From positions 1-31,351 of IMG/VR virus record IMGVR_UViG_3300048003_000321: 31,351 nucleotides of DNA; one strand, 5' to 3'. This DNA comes from a virus. The translations under genes and the position numbers were made by a program. The notes under the pieces were generated by a model. The model had not been told where the DNA came from. It saw only the letters and a list, made by a program, of their open reading frames with translations, and made no database searches. Positions 22,353 through 30,784 of the stretch are shown here, piece after piece (within the stretch, counting starts at the first letter, position 1; every line of letters starts with the position of its first letter).

Positions 22353-23285
22353 CTACGCGTACTGCCCGCAGTCAATCGTCCCATTAACGTCGATCTTGGC
22401 GTCTAACGCCCCTGCAAGGGCCTTGTTGTCGTAGGGGCTTCCGCCAATCATGCCGAATGTGACTTCTTGCTGGCCAAGCTCAAAAAGCAACCAGCCGTGG
22501 ATGCCGTCAGAGACAAGCCAATCGCCAACGTGGGCAGTAGTCCCGTCCTCTTCTCTATTGGGCGACCTTGTGCCGGTGCCGTTTAACGGCCCCTCTACGG
22601 TGACAATGACGTATATGCCCTTGGTCTGCTCTGAGGGCGCAGGAAGGGCTTCTCCGATCTTTAATCCGGCGGTGAATCCTTCGTTGGTGCAACTGACTAC
22701 CTTGTTCTGGAATGCGTCGTACTCACCACCAAGCACCAGCCCGGTCACGCTGTTGTTGATCAGACCCTCTAGTCGCGTTATCTCCGAAGCGTTATCGCCA
22801 ATTAAGCCTTCGTTTACTCCAACACGACCAGACAGCGCCTCTATGGCAAGCACGTTGCTTTGTATGTCACTTGCGTTGGTCGCAATAGCGCCCGCGTTGG
22901 TTGAGATGTCTGCCGTGTTAGTGGCGACCTTGCTCTCCAGGTCATTGACTTGCTTGACCAAACCGGACGCCGCATCGCCAACGACACCCTCTAGATCACT
23001 AATGGCCTGGGTGTTTTTGCCAACCTGAACCTTGAGGGCCTGAAGGTCTACATAGTCCCCGTTTCCGTCAGGGAGCAAGATGTTAATAATTTCATCTGGA
23101 AATGAATCTGGGTCTATTTGCTCCCAGCTAATGTCGCCGCCTGAAAGCTCTACAAAGTCAGAATCCTTTTCTGAGTAAGTCCATATAATCTTTGCGATAG
23201 GATCAATGCCGATCTCGCCCTGCTTTAGCTGATTGGCGGACGGCTTGCCAGATCCAATTTTGTGAATGATTGTCGTGTTAGCCAT
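22353..23285 (-). CDS. Coiled-coil tail fibre (310 aa)
   Basis: The N-terminal 35 residues share the 'ATTIIHKIGSGKPSA...LKQGEIGID' style of phage fibre attachment domains. Residues about 80-180 are a heptad-like stretch with repeated VAT/SNA/IAT units, consistent with a trimeric coiled coil. The last 110 residues are beta-rich with a Trp-Leu-Val-Ser-Asp segment and a Gly-Ser-Pro-Tyr-Asp-Asn-Lys end. It starts in a TAATG overlap with the 81-aa gene. It is probably a fibre shaft with a small tip domain. Confidence 0.75.
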   Translation of the reverse strand: MANTTIIHKIGSGKPSANQLKQGEIGIDPIAKIIWTYSEKDSDFVELSGGDISWEQIDPDSFPDEIINILLPDGNGDYVDLQALKVQVGKNTQAISDLEGVVGDAASGLVKQVNDLESKVATNTADISTNAGAIATNASDIQSNVLAIEALSGRVGVNEGLIGDNASEITRLEGLINNSVTGLVLGGEYDAFQNKVVSCTNEGFTAGLKIGEALPAPSEQTKGIYVIVTVEGPLNGTGTRSPNREEDGTTAHVGDWLVSDGIHGWLLFELGQQEVTFGMIGGSPYDNKALAGALDAKIDVNGTIDCGQYA

Positions 23286-23530
23286 TACTTAAAACTCCCT
23301 ATGTAGCTTCCGCCGTTGATTTCATTTTCGTTTGCGAGAAGGTCGATCTGCTCTGGCTTCTCATATACTTGGGACCACTTGATTAAATCAATGTGGTCGG
23401 TGTCTCCGTCGCTAGACCCGTAGCTCTTCCAGATCCCTGGATTCTCAATCCAGATCCACGATCTGGACCCATATTTGAATATGTACCTGTCATGAGGAGG
23501 GTCTGGGAACGTGATGCTTTTTGCGCTCAT
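23285..23530 (-). CDS. Small tail-associated protein (81 aa)
   Basis: The product has several Trp residues (WIWIENPGIW near 25-34) and an acidic middle, with no cysteine or hydrophobic segment. It lies between two fibre genes and overlaps the coiled-coil fibre gene by TAATG. The sequence GSRSWIWIENPGIW resembles the Trp-rich pieces on neighbouring fibre proteins. I do not know the family; a fibre adaptor is a fair guess. Confidence 0.6.
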   Translation of the reverse strand: MSAKSITFPDPPHDRYIFKYGSRSWIWIENPGIWKSYGSSDGDTDHIDLIKWSQVYEKPEQIDLLANENEINGGSYIGSFK

Positions 23531-23566
23531 TACGCCTCCCTGAACGCCATAACCAACTCAACCATT

Positions 23567-25273
23567 TCACTTAACCTCCAAACAGCTATCAAACTCCATA
23601 AAGTAATTGCCGCTAAGTGTCACATCAACGTCAAAGCCGTATTCCTCTAGCTCAAAAAACCACAGCGCATCAACAGGATCGTCGCCGCTTCCCGCCTCGC
23701 GCTTTTCAGCGCCTATTACAAACTTAGACATCAGATACTTTCCGTCCTTATCCGTAAGATGTATTTGCCCTTTGCCTCTTAGTTCATGCTTAAACCACTC
23801 GACATAATCCCAGCTTTGAATGATGTGGAACGTAAGGAACCTTGCGCTTTTAATCTTAGAGATGGCCTGTTTGTTTTCATCCAACAGATTGAAACAACCC
23901 TCAGACAGTCGGCCTTCACTCCACACCTGAAATCCCACCATGAGTTTTGCGCTTATTGGCGGGCTAGATTGGGGAGCCTTGTCAAGCTCTGCCGCAACGT
24001 AACGCCTCATCATCTCGCGGTTGATAAGGCCCGCCGCATGAGTAGAGTCTGGGTCGCCGTTGTACTGAATCATTGGCGTGTTGACAGGCTCAAGGACATT
24101 AACCTTGAGCGTTGCAGACCCTGCCATCGTGCCACCCGACAGCTTGAGGTATCGATCATCGAGATCAGTCGCAGTATCAACGTACTTTTTGGTGATTAGA
24201 TGTTTGTCATTGGTTCCCTCGACATTGAGCGTGACGCCCCTGCCGTCTTCAGTCTTGGGGCCAATGTTGTTGACCAGAATGCCACCGTTGAACTTGGTGT
24301 TTTCGTCTTCAATGTAAATGCGGTCAGTCGTGGTTCCCAAACGGAGCGCAGAATTTGATTCAGAGAAAACGCCAAGGGTCTTAATTCGGCTAGTGCCTCG
24401 ACTGTCACCGCTGTGGCCCTTAACATGAAGCGGCCCTTCCATGTTGTCGCCGCCGGCCTTCTTCAAGTAGCGCCGGTCTAAATCCTCCAGTTGCAAGTCT
24501 TGTTCATTGACCTGAAAAAAGCGTATCTCGCAGGCCTCACCAATAGAAAATTCGCCGCCCCTGTCTTTTAGCTTTACCTCAAAAAACGTGAAGCCGGTGC
24601 CGTCAGGCTCATCGTCAATAACGAACAGTGCGTAATTGTCTGGATTATCTAGATCCACAACCTCAACATAGTCCCCTATTGAGATATCACCCCAGCCGTG
24701 ACTAACGCCGTCCATGTCAACCTGATTGATAGCAAGGTAGTTTGTGCTTTGAGAAATATCACTCTCTAAAGCCCACTGCCCCGGCCTAGATGGCCTGTTG
24801 TCAATAACAAGCCCAACATAACTCCACTTGCCGTGTTCTCGCTGTACCAGTAGCGCCTCAAGAGCGAGCGCGATCTGGTCTATCTCGCCTTGTAAGGTTC
24901 GGTCGCCAGTGTCTACGTACTCCGTCGTGGGCAGATCATCAATCTGCGCCTGTAATCCTTCATCGACCTTGGTAAGCTTTCTTTCGAGACTTTCATTGTC
25001 ACCCTCAGACCAAGCGTAACAACGCAGGATCTGATCCTCCAGCTTCAGGTGGGCGACAGTGTTTAGATTGGACTCTTGGTCTATCTTGGCGTCTAGGACT
25101 TCATCGCGCATTTGGCTAGTGCGATCAACTTCATTAATCAGTGCCAGTGTTGCGTCATCAGCCTCACCACCACCGCCCGCAAGCCACTTCTCACCATCAA
25201 AAGTGTACTCAACGCCTGTCTCTTCGTTGACGAAAGTGTCACCGTCTGTCCACGGCTTCTCAGGCAGGCTCAT
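23567..25273 (-). CDS. Long tail fibre (568 aa)
   Basis: The N-terminus has a GVEYTFDGEKWLAGG segment near residues 19-33, a common fibre attachment motif. About 45-150 is charged helix that may form a coiled coil. Between about 270 and 410 there are T4-type shaft repeats: YLKKAGGDNMEGPL, LITKKYVD and RYLKLSGGTMAGSATL. From about 440 to the end is a beta-rich domain with many aromatic residues that may act as the tip. It overlaps the 692-aa fibre gene by ATGA, so both may be parts of one fibre complex. Confidence 0.8.
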   Translation of the reverse strand: MSLPEKPWTDGDTFVNEETGVEYTFDGEKWLAGGGGEADDATLALINEVDRTSQMRDEVLDAKIDQESNLNTVAHLKLEDQILRCYAWSEGDNESLERKLTKVDEGLQAQIDDLPTTEYVDTGDRTLQGEIDQIALALEALLVQREHGKWSYVGLVIDNRPSRPGQWALESDISQSTNYLAINQVDMDGVSHGWGDISIGDYVEVVDLDNPDNYALFVIDDEPDGTGFTFFEVKLKDRGGEFSIGEACEIRFFQVNEQDLQLEDLDRRYLKKAGGDNMEGPLHVKGHSGDSRGTSRIKTLGVFSESNSALRLGTTTDRIYIEDENTKFNGGILVNNIGPKTEDGRGVTLNVEGTNDKHLITKKYVDTATDLDDRYLKLSGGTMAGSATLKVNVLEPVNTPMIQYNGDPDSTHAAGLINREMMRRYVAAELDKAPQSSPPISAKLMVGFQVWSEGRLSEGCFNLLDENKQAISKIKSARFLTFHIIQSWDYVEWFKHELRGKGQIHLTDKDGKYLMSKFVIGAEKREAGSGDDPVDALWFFELEEYGFDVDVTLSGNYFMEFDSCLEVK

Positions 25274-27348
25274 GCGAAAAATACACCATGAAAGTAGCAG
25301 GGCGTCCCAGTTTCATAGCTGACGTTGTAGTCATCCCCCAGCTTCAGAAGCTCGACCTTGAGAATGACGTTGCGGCCCTCATTCTTCACCATGTCATAAA
25401 CACTAAAATAACCAGCAAGCTCCGCGCCGTTCATTACCTTGATCACACCAGACTTGGCACATCTATCCCATTCAAACTCATTTTCTGGCAAAGCAATGCC
25501 GTCTATCGTGCCAAGGTTTGTGACCGTGGCCGCGCCTTGTAAGAACATGACATCGCCTTTGTTGAGTTGCTTTGATTCCACGCCACTCACATTAAACCGA
25601 TTGCCGTTATGCTTGTCAGTTGGGCCGTTAGAGTTTGGGATGTCAATGCCGGCAACCCGCTCATCAACATAGGTTTTATTGGCGGCGTCAGTATCAAGCT
25701 CTGGAGCTTTAACCCCAGCAATCTTGTTACCGCCCATGTACAGGTTGCCGGTCATCTTGCTCTTAGTGCCGCCCGAAAGATCAAGCTTTAAGTCGGCAAT
25801 CCCATCAACATAATTTTTTGTGGCGGCATGGTGTGTGTCAGTTGGTTCGCTTAGGTTATAAACGTGAAGCTCACCGCCAGTGGCGCTGAACAGTGTGCGA
25901 TTGTTTCCGTCTGCGTTCTGTTGCCTGACACTCCAATCGTCATATACATTGGTGTAAGAAGATCTGCCTATGAAATTGCCATCCACATAGGTTTTGTTAG
26001 CCGCATCACTTCCACTGCTGGGCGTCTTTAAGCCAGCAATGTAGTGATCCTGCATGTTCAAAATGCCGGACAGACTGCCGCCTTCCTTGCTTAACTTCCC
26101 GTCCGCATAGCTCTTAGTGGCGGCATGGTCGCTGTCAGTGGGCTCTGCAAGGTGGTAGATCTTGATCTTGCCCGACTCAGCGCCAGAAACGATGGTCTTG
26201 CCGTCACTCTTTATGCGCCACGATGTATTAACAGTATTGCTACCAGATTTCTTTAGCGCACTACTCTCGATAGTCGCCTGCTTTGCTTCGCCTGCCTCTA
26301 CCCTTGACAGTATCTGCGCCTGTAACGCCTCTCCAGCCTCTACCCGTGCGCCTAGCGGCGAACAGGGAAACCAGCCGTCCTGATAGCTGACAAACAGCTC
26401 AAGTCGCCCCTCGTCATACCAAAGCTCACCGTCTTTCGATATTTCTGGCGCGTCGATGGATGAAGTTAGTGGGAGCGCCGCAATAAGATCGCGTAGCTCG
26501 GCATCGTCGTAGCCACTATTGTTAATTGCGTCAATGGCTTCGTCTTGGCGTTCTATTTCGCCAGCCAGAAATCTATTGACCTTTAGCTGGTCGGTGAGGT
26601 CTTCATATTCCTTCGTTGACTTGAACCGACCCTTGCTGTCGCGGAAAGTTACGTCTGGGTTCGTTTCGATATCGCTAGTCTTGATGCGGCCCCACTTGCC
26701 CGTGTTGCCAGTGGATATGAACCTAGCGAGCGCCTTATCAAAGTCATCAACATCTTCAACGCGGTCAAAGACAAGGTTTTCTGGCAACTCAATATCTGGG
26801 TTTTCATCTCCGCCGCCGACAATTACTTTAGGCCCGCCGTCGCCGGTCATGCTTACCCAAAATCGGCCATCCCATATGTAAAGCTCGCCCGTGGTTCCGT
26901 AATCGGTCCACATATCGCCGACTTCCGCGTTCTCTGGGGGGCGATCCTCAATCTGCACATTGGCGCCATCGGCACCAACCACTGGGAATTGCAACCACTT
27001 GTCCTCATCCCATATCCACACTTCAGCAGTTGTGGAGTCAAGCCACTGCATTCCCGTTTCAACGTCTGTGGGCTCGGTGGCCGATATGACCATGCCCGCC
27101 CCCTTGCGCGCCCACAGATACTGCAAAGCGGCCTGTACGTTCTGAGCCTCAAGAGGCTGTAAGGCGGGGTCTAAGCCAACCTGCGGCGCCTTTACATCAT
27201 GGGGGTTTGTCTTATCGTTAACGTGGACATCTAAAAGGCTCTCAACGCCATCAGTTACGTTGGTGCGGTCAATAACCGTGTTGAGCTTATCCCTAACAGA
27301 TAAGCCCTCCTCGTTATTCTGAATATGACTGATAGGCATCTTAGCCAT
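25270..27348 (-). CDS. Long tail fibre with shaft repeats and Trp-rich modules (692 aa)
   Basis: Residues about 60-80 carry the 'VQAALQYLW' attachment motif. About 92-126 hold the Thr-Glu-Pro...Trp-Leu-Asp...Lys-Trp-Leu-Gln-Phe-Pro module found twice in the 141-aa protein. About 135-165 hold a related one. Residues 380-590 contain repeated T4-type shaft units: DAANKTYVD twice, HAATKNYVDG and HAATKSYADG, with GGSLSGIL and a GGTKSKMTGNL unit. The tip (about 590-692) is compact. It is the largest fibre here and begins in a TAATG overlap with the Trp-repeat gene. It is likely the primary long fibre. Confidence 0.8.
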   Translation of the reverse strand: MAKMPISHIQNNEEGLSVRDKLNTVIDRTNVTDGVESLLDVHVNDKTNPHDVKAPQVGLDPALQPLEAQNVQAALQYLWARKGAGMVISATEPTDVETGMQWLDSTTAEVWIWDEDKWLQFPVVGADGANVQIEDRPPENAEVGDMWTDYGTTGELYIWDGRFWVSMTGDGGPKVIVGGGDENPDIELPENLVFDRVEDVDDFDKALARFISTGNTGKWGRIKTSDIETNPDVTFRDSKGRFKSTKEYEDLTDQLKVNRFLAGEIERQDEAIDAINNSGYDDAELRDLIAALPLTSSIDAPEISKDGELWYDEGRLELFVSYQDGWFPCSPLGARVEAGEALQAQILSRVEAGEAKQATIESSALKKSGSNTVNTSWRIKSDGKTIVSGAESGKIKIYHLAEPTDSDHAATKSYADGKLSKEGGSLSGILNMQDHYIAGLKTPSSGSDAANKTYVDGNFIGRSSYTNVYDDWSVRQQNADGNNRTLFSATGGELHVYNLSEPTDTHHAATKNYVDGIADLKLDLSGGTKSKMTGNLYMGGNKIAGVKAPELDTDAANKTYVDERVAGIDIPNSNGPTDKHNGNRFNVSGVESKQLNKGDVMFLQGAATVTNLGTIDGIALPENEFEWDRCAKSGVIKVMNGAELAGYFSVYDMVKNEGRNVILKVELLKLGDDYNVSYETGTPCYFHGVFFA

Positions 27349-27608
27349 TACGCGGCCACCGGCTCATAATCTCTGACGCCGTCATTCCAAAGGCTAAGAT
27401 CACGCCAGAAACAAGCATCAGCCCAGCGGCCAGTGCCCAAAATCCAACAAAGCCAATTATCAAAATCATCACAGCCGGTATCGTTAGAGATTCCTTGCCA
27501 ATCCCCACAATTGCCGCCATCACTGACCGCGCCCCAACCGGAATCAGGGCCGGCCTCAATAGATGACCACTGGCCCTCCGGCGCATCGATTGGCTTCCAC
27601 TCACTCAC
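27348..27608 (-). CDS. Small Trp-repeat protein (86 aa), GTG start
   Basis: A GTG start overlaps the adaptor stop (GTGA), and the stop overlaps the next gene as TAATG. Residues 4-40 hold four W-x-x-I/V units (W4, W14, W25 and W37 at 10-12 residue spacing), which argues that this is the real frame. Similar Trp-repeat proteins occur next to fibre genes. A second frame over the same DNA (27604-27341) has a long hydrophobic C-terminus, but T-rich third codon positions in the first frame would create such an artefact. The protein is probably tail-associated. Confidence 0.6.
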   Translation of the reverse strand: MSEWKPIDAPEGQWSSIEAGPDSGWGAVSDGGNCGDWQGISNDTGCDDFDNWLCWILGTGRWADACFWRDLSLWNDGVRDYEPVAA

Positions 27609-28201
27609 GCTATGCCATGCCGCTGTAGTCTAAGGGCGGCGCCGGAATGCTCTGCCTTATCGCTTGCGCCGTTCAGTGCTTGCACTGCCTCGCCATAAGC
27701 CTGAGTCCAGAGGGGTATTCTTGTGTCATCATGCAGATAACCTTCTGCCGCAATCAGCGCACCGTAAAGGTAAACATCCGGAGATTGCTCCAAAAGCCAA
27801 TTGGTGGGGTTATCTACCGAACACCTAGTCACTTCCGCTATGTACTCAACAACCACCCTGGCGCCCTTCACAGGATCAGGTGGCGGCATAAACTGAAACT
27901 TATCCTCAACGTGACGGTAAAACGCCACAGGTCCCAACAGCTCAAACCGTTCGATGTTGAACTTGTCAGCTAAGCGGAGAATCTTATCGTCAACAATCAC
28001 CCTCAACGTTTCGATGTGATCGCAAGGCATACGCATATATTCGCTGTACACCATAGCCTCAGCTCTCACCTGTTGGCGGCGATCTCTCAGGTCACGTTTA
28101 ATTCGCGCCTCTGCAAGCTCAATGAATACAGGGATCTGTTCGGTTAAATCAGAGCGATCTAGAAACTTAGCAACGTTTTCCTGTAATTCTTCGTAATCCA
28201 T
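27605..28201 (-). CDS. Head-tail adaptor protein (198 aa)
   Basis: Mostly helical, with opening DYEELQENVAKFLDRSDLTEQIPVF (about residues 2-26), then AEARIKRDLRDRRQ (about 30-43) and a beta insert. This matches the adaptor (tail tubular A / gp4-like) family of podoviruses, which forms a dodecameric ring between portal and nozzle. Start 28201 overlaps the terminase stop as TAATG; an ATG at 28213 would add four residues. A C-terminal stretch (SPDVYLYGALIAAEGYL, about 142-158) is the usual helix of this family. Position just after the terminase also fits. Confidence 0.8.
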   Translation of the reverse strand: MDYEELQENVAKFLDRSDLTEQIPVFIELAEARIKRDLRDRRQQVRAEAMVYSEYMRMPCDHIETLRVIVDDKILRLADKFNIERFELLGPVAFYRHVEDKFQFMPPPDPVKGARVVVEYIAEVTRCSVDNPTNWLLEQSPDVYLYGALIAAEGYLHDDTRIPLWTQAYGEAVQALNGASDKAEHSGAALRLQRHGIA

Positions 28202-29502
28202 TAGGCAACCCATTTGTCAGAATGACGGCGTACGTCTGTACTGCCCCAGCTTGTGGTGTCGCGATAGCCTGTAATTAAATAGCGGGTGGCGTCAGCCGCA
28301 TGTGAGCTGAAGTCATGAGCCGGCTTGCTCTTAAACGTCCTGGCCTTTTCGTCATACTCATTGTGGTAATGGCGCAGATACCGCACCAGCTCTTTGGTCT
28401 TACTCATGTCAAAGTAACACCGCGATAGAGCAAGTCTTACCGCCGCAATGCCATCGTCCACTCGTAGCTGTGGGGTGACAGTCACATCTCGTAACCCTAG
28501 CCCGTCGAGTATTTCAATCCGTGACTTCCCACTGCCCAATTCTCTGACTCTTGCATCGTGGGGTAAGACTGCTGTTCCGTAAATATAGCCATGCTCATGG
28601 GCTTTATCTCTTAACACTTGAACGTAATGATCTAACGCTTTGCCGTTGCTCTCATAGAAGTCAATGATCCTGATCTCGCTACCAACGTGCTGAGCAAACA
28701 CAATTGAAGTGCTGTCGTTAATCCCTAAGTCCCATGCGGTAATTACAGGGACGGATCGCTCCAGGTGAATGCGATCCAACAAGCGGCCCTCTTTTTCCGC
28801 CGCTAGGAATTCAAGCCTGTAATAAGATCCTTCCATAAAGGGCAGACAGGCGCCTTCCCAAACGTGAGCAAAGACCTCTGGCTTTAGGCGCCGCTTATCC
28901 AGCTCCATCTCATCCTTCAGCACCTGGGGAAAATAGGGATTGTCGTTATGGTTAACGCGGCGAACGATTGCGTTCTCTGGCGGATCGTCAACGAATCTTT
29001 TGTACGTTGGACTCTCTTCGTCTTTCGGGTTGAAACTTATCCATATCTCTGAGTCCTCTTCGCGTACTGTTGGCAACAGCGTTCGATAGGCTTCCTCTGT
29101 GATCTCTTCGGCTTCGTCCAACCAGGTAAGCAATATGCGGGATTTTGACTTTATTGAACTGACGTTTAACCGCAAGCCAGCAAAGGAGAAATCTACGCTT
29201 CCACACTTGGTGCGGATGTAACGAGCGCCGCATGTGTAAAACTCGCTTAGAACCGGATCGGACTCTATAGCGCCCTTGATCTCTGTGAATGAGCTTTCTT
29301 CCAGGCTGTTCAGGTGTTCGCGGCCACACAGTATCTGTCCCTTTCTTCCTTCCTTGGCGAATATGTAGCCTTTCCAGGCGACCATCATGGCAAATGTTCT
29401 GGTCTTACCTGATCCCCTGCCGCCGTGAGCCACCCGATACCGATAGTCGCCCTGGAACAATTCCAGCATCTTCTGCGGCATCTTCACCACGGCTTCACTC
29501 AT
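28201..29502 (-). CDS. terL: Terminase large subunit, PBSX/Terminase_3 type (433 aa)
   Basis: ATPase and nuclease motifs are all visible. Walker A is GGRGSGKT (27-34) and Walker B is RILLTWLDEAEE (122-133, with Asp129-Glu130). The coupling segment is ISFNPKDE (155-162). Nuclease acids are Asp258 (TAWDLG), Asp316 (PHD) and the Asp397/Asp404 region of the HDFSSHAADA motif. It packages DNA into the prohead and cuts concatemers. The sequence resembles PBSX-type (Terminase_3) enzymes, often linked to headful packaging, but that should be tested. The gene overlaps the small-subunit gene by eight bases. Its length is normal. Confidence 0.93.
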   Translation of the reverse strand: MSEAVVKMPQKMLELFQGDYRYRVAHGGRGSGKTRTFAMMVAWKGYIFAKEGRKGQILCGREHLNSLEESSFTEIKGAIESDPVLSEFYTCGARYIRTKCGSVDFSFAGLRLNVSSIKSKSRILLTWLDEAEEITEEAYRTLLPTVREEDSEIWISFNPKDEESPTYKRFVDDPPENAIVRRVNHNDNPYFPQVLKDEMELDKRRLKPEVFAHVWEGACLPFMEGSYYRLEFLAAEKEGRLLDRIHLERSVPVITAWDLGINDSTSIVFAQHVGSEIRIIDFYESNGKALDHYVQVLRDKAHEHGYIYGTAVLPHDARVRELGSGKSRIEILDGLGLRDVTVTPQLRVDDGIAAVRLALSRCYFDMSKTKELVRYLRHYHNEYDEKARTFKSKPAHDFSSHAADATRYLITGYRDTTSWGSTDVRRHSDKWVA

Positions 29503-29806
29503 CGTCAGGAAGCTCAGCGACTAAACGGATCGTATTAGGGTGATCAACAGTGACATCGGCCAGCATATCTATCTCTGTGGCCTTCAATTCAGGTAGGTAT
29601 TTGCCTAAAAGCTTTTGCCTGTTATCCATGCTCACTTTGAGCTTGGCTAGGTCTTTATCGAACGAGTCAGAGTGTGGATCTAAGGATTCCACTTTCTCAA
29701 TCAAATCAAAAAGATGTTGCAGTGACCCCCTCTCCTGGAGGTACTCCCGCAAAGACTCCTGGCGGACCCGTCGATTTGCTTGCGCTCTGCTAACACCGCT
29801 TTCCAT
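29495..29806 (-). CDS. terS: Putative terminase small subunit (103 aa)
   Basis: The position just upstream of terL, with an eight-base overlap, and an all-helical charged sequence support this call. The N-terminal 30 residues (SRAQANRRVRQESLREYLQERG) are basic and could bind DNA. A coiled-coil-like centre (about 30-70) and a short acidic tail follow. A full helix-turn-helix is not obvious, and it is shorter than many small subunits. A start upstream is excluded by an in-frame TGA. The ribosome-binding site is weak. Such small subunits form rings that recognise the packaging site. Confidence 0.65.
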   Translation of the reverse strand: MESGVSRAQANRRVRQESLREYLQERGSLQHLFDLIEKVESLDPHSDSFDKDLAKLKVSMDNRQKLLGKYLPELKATEIDMLADVTVDHPNTIRLVAELPDDE

Positions 29807-29879
29807 AACAGCCCGTCAGGATATAGAAACCCCAATTGTTCACTGGACTGTATCACAAAGGTTTTCCTCCCGTCACCCC

Positions 29880-30389
29880 CTAACTGGCTTCTGCCTCAAA
29901 CGCTAGACCCTCTCGCCATAAAGTCTCTATCCGCTCAAGATTTTCGCCTTTCACAACATCGCGCTCGCCATGCCCGTAGTCATGCGAGTAGCACCGTTGA
30001 TAGAAATCGGCTTTTGTAATCCAGCCCATCAATTTCAGGACGTTATCTTTTTCGGTCTGCTGAAACGCCACTGCCGCCTCACCAGCAAATTTGTTTTTGT
30101 CGAATATCAGCGCATTCTGGCGTGACACCTTCACGTCAACACCCAGATCCCCAACCCAGGCATCGACACCGCTATCACCCAGGACATTCAGCGTCGGTTT
30201 ATCAAGACCAAATAATCTGGCAAACAGAATCTCGCCACGATAGGCCATCACATTGTTTTCAATTCTGTTAGAGCCGTCATCGGCGTCCTCCCACCTGGGT
30301 ACGGCGCCGCCCATATTGCAAAGCTTTACCGTGTCGCGCCCCAGGCAATACGCTAGGTGCATCTCACTGCGAGTTAATTTAAACCGCAT
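29880..30389 (-). CDS. Putative PD-(D/E)XK-type nuclease (169 aa)
   Basis: Start 30389 is chosen because AAAGGAG lies a few bases upstream and the gene overlaps ninG by only 16 bases; a frame from 30452 would start deep inside ninG. The sequence has the pattern of PD-(D/E)XK enzymes: Glu53 in RGEILFARLFG, Asp76 in DSGVDAWVG, and Asp85-Val-Lys87, followed by a helix with Gln. The family cuts DNA with Mg2+ and may act in recombination or resolution. Position between ninG and the terminase fits either packaging or recombination. The active-site pattern is convincing but not proof. Confidence 0.6.
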   Translation of the reverse strand: MRFKLTRSEMHLAYCLGRDTVKLCNMGGAVPRWEDADDGSNRIENNVMAYRGEILFARLFGLDKPTLNVLGDSGVDAWVGDLGVDVKVSRQNALIFDKNKFAGEAAVAFQQTEKDNVLKLMGWITKADFYQRCYSHDYGHGERDVVKGENLERIETLWREGLAFEAEAS

Positions 30390-30784
30390 TCCAGCTCCTT
30401 TACCCTCTTCCTGAGATCCGTTTTGAGCTCTTCCAGCTCGGCGCGATTCCACTTGATGACCTCACGCTTACTGGCCACCATGTTTCTCACCGTGTCTTCC
30501 CCGTACATGTCGATCATGTACACCGCATAATCATCAGCGACCTTGTAACCAAAGCGATTGCACCCCTTGCACTGCGGGTGAATGTTTTCCTCCGCCAGCT
30601 TCCAGCGGCTGTACGTGCGCGAGATGAAATGCCCGCCATCCATTTCCTTCCAATGCTGGCGCCTGCCACATGTCACACATCGACATAAACCGTGCTTATC
30701 AGCCGCCTTGAGCCGCACAAGCTTTTGCGTAAGGATCGCGCAGTCATCAACCAGCTTGCCAATGGGCTTAACTTTCTTCGCCAT
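30374..30784 (-). CDS. ninG: NinG/Rap-like recombination protein (136 aa)
   Basis: A long basic N-terminal helix is followed by a zinc-binding HNH-like core: Cys36-x2-Cys39, the GGHFISR motif around His52, and NIHPQC-x2-CN with Cys72 and Cys75. This is the signature of the lambda NinG/Rap family, a structure-specific endonuclease that helps process recombination joints. The C-terminus is helical and charged. It is shorter than lambda NinG (about 204 residues). It overlaps the zinc-ribbon gene by 17 bases, in a ninB-like / zinc / ninG cluster. Confidence 0.85.
   Translation of the reverse strand: MAKKVKPIGKLVDDCAILTQKLVRLKAADKHGLCRCVTCGRRQHWKEMDGGHFISRTYSRWKLAEENIHPQCKGCNRFGYKVADDYAVYMIDMYGEDTVRNMVASKREVIKWNRAELEELKTDLRKRVKELECGLN

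Noticed and set aside
29807-29879. Late promoter just before the terminase small subunit
   Set aside because: TTGTGA- and TATATC-like boxes exist but their spacing (about 27 bases) is far from the usual 17.
30390-30452. Upstream start for the possible nuclease
   Set aside because: It would overlap ninG by 79 bases, while 30389 has an AAAGGAG site and a normal short overlap.
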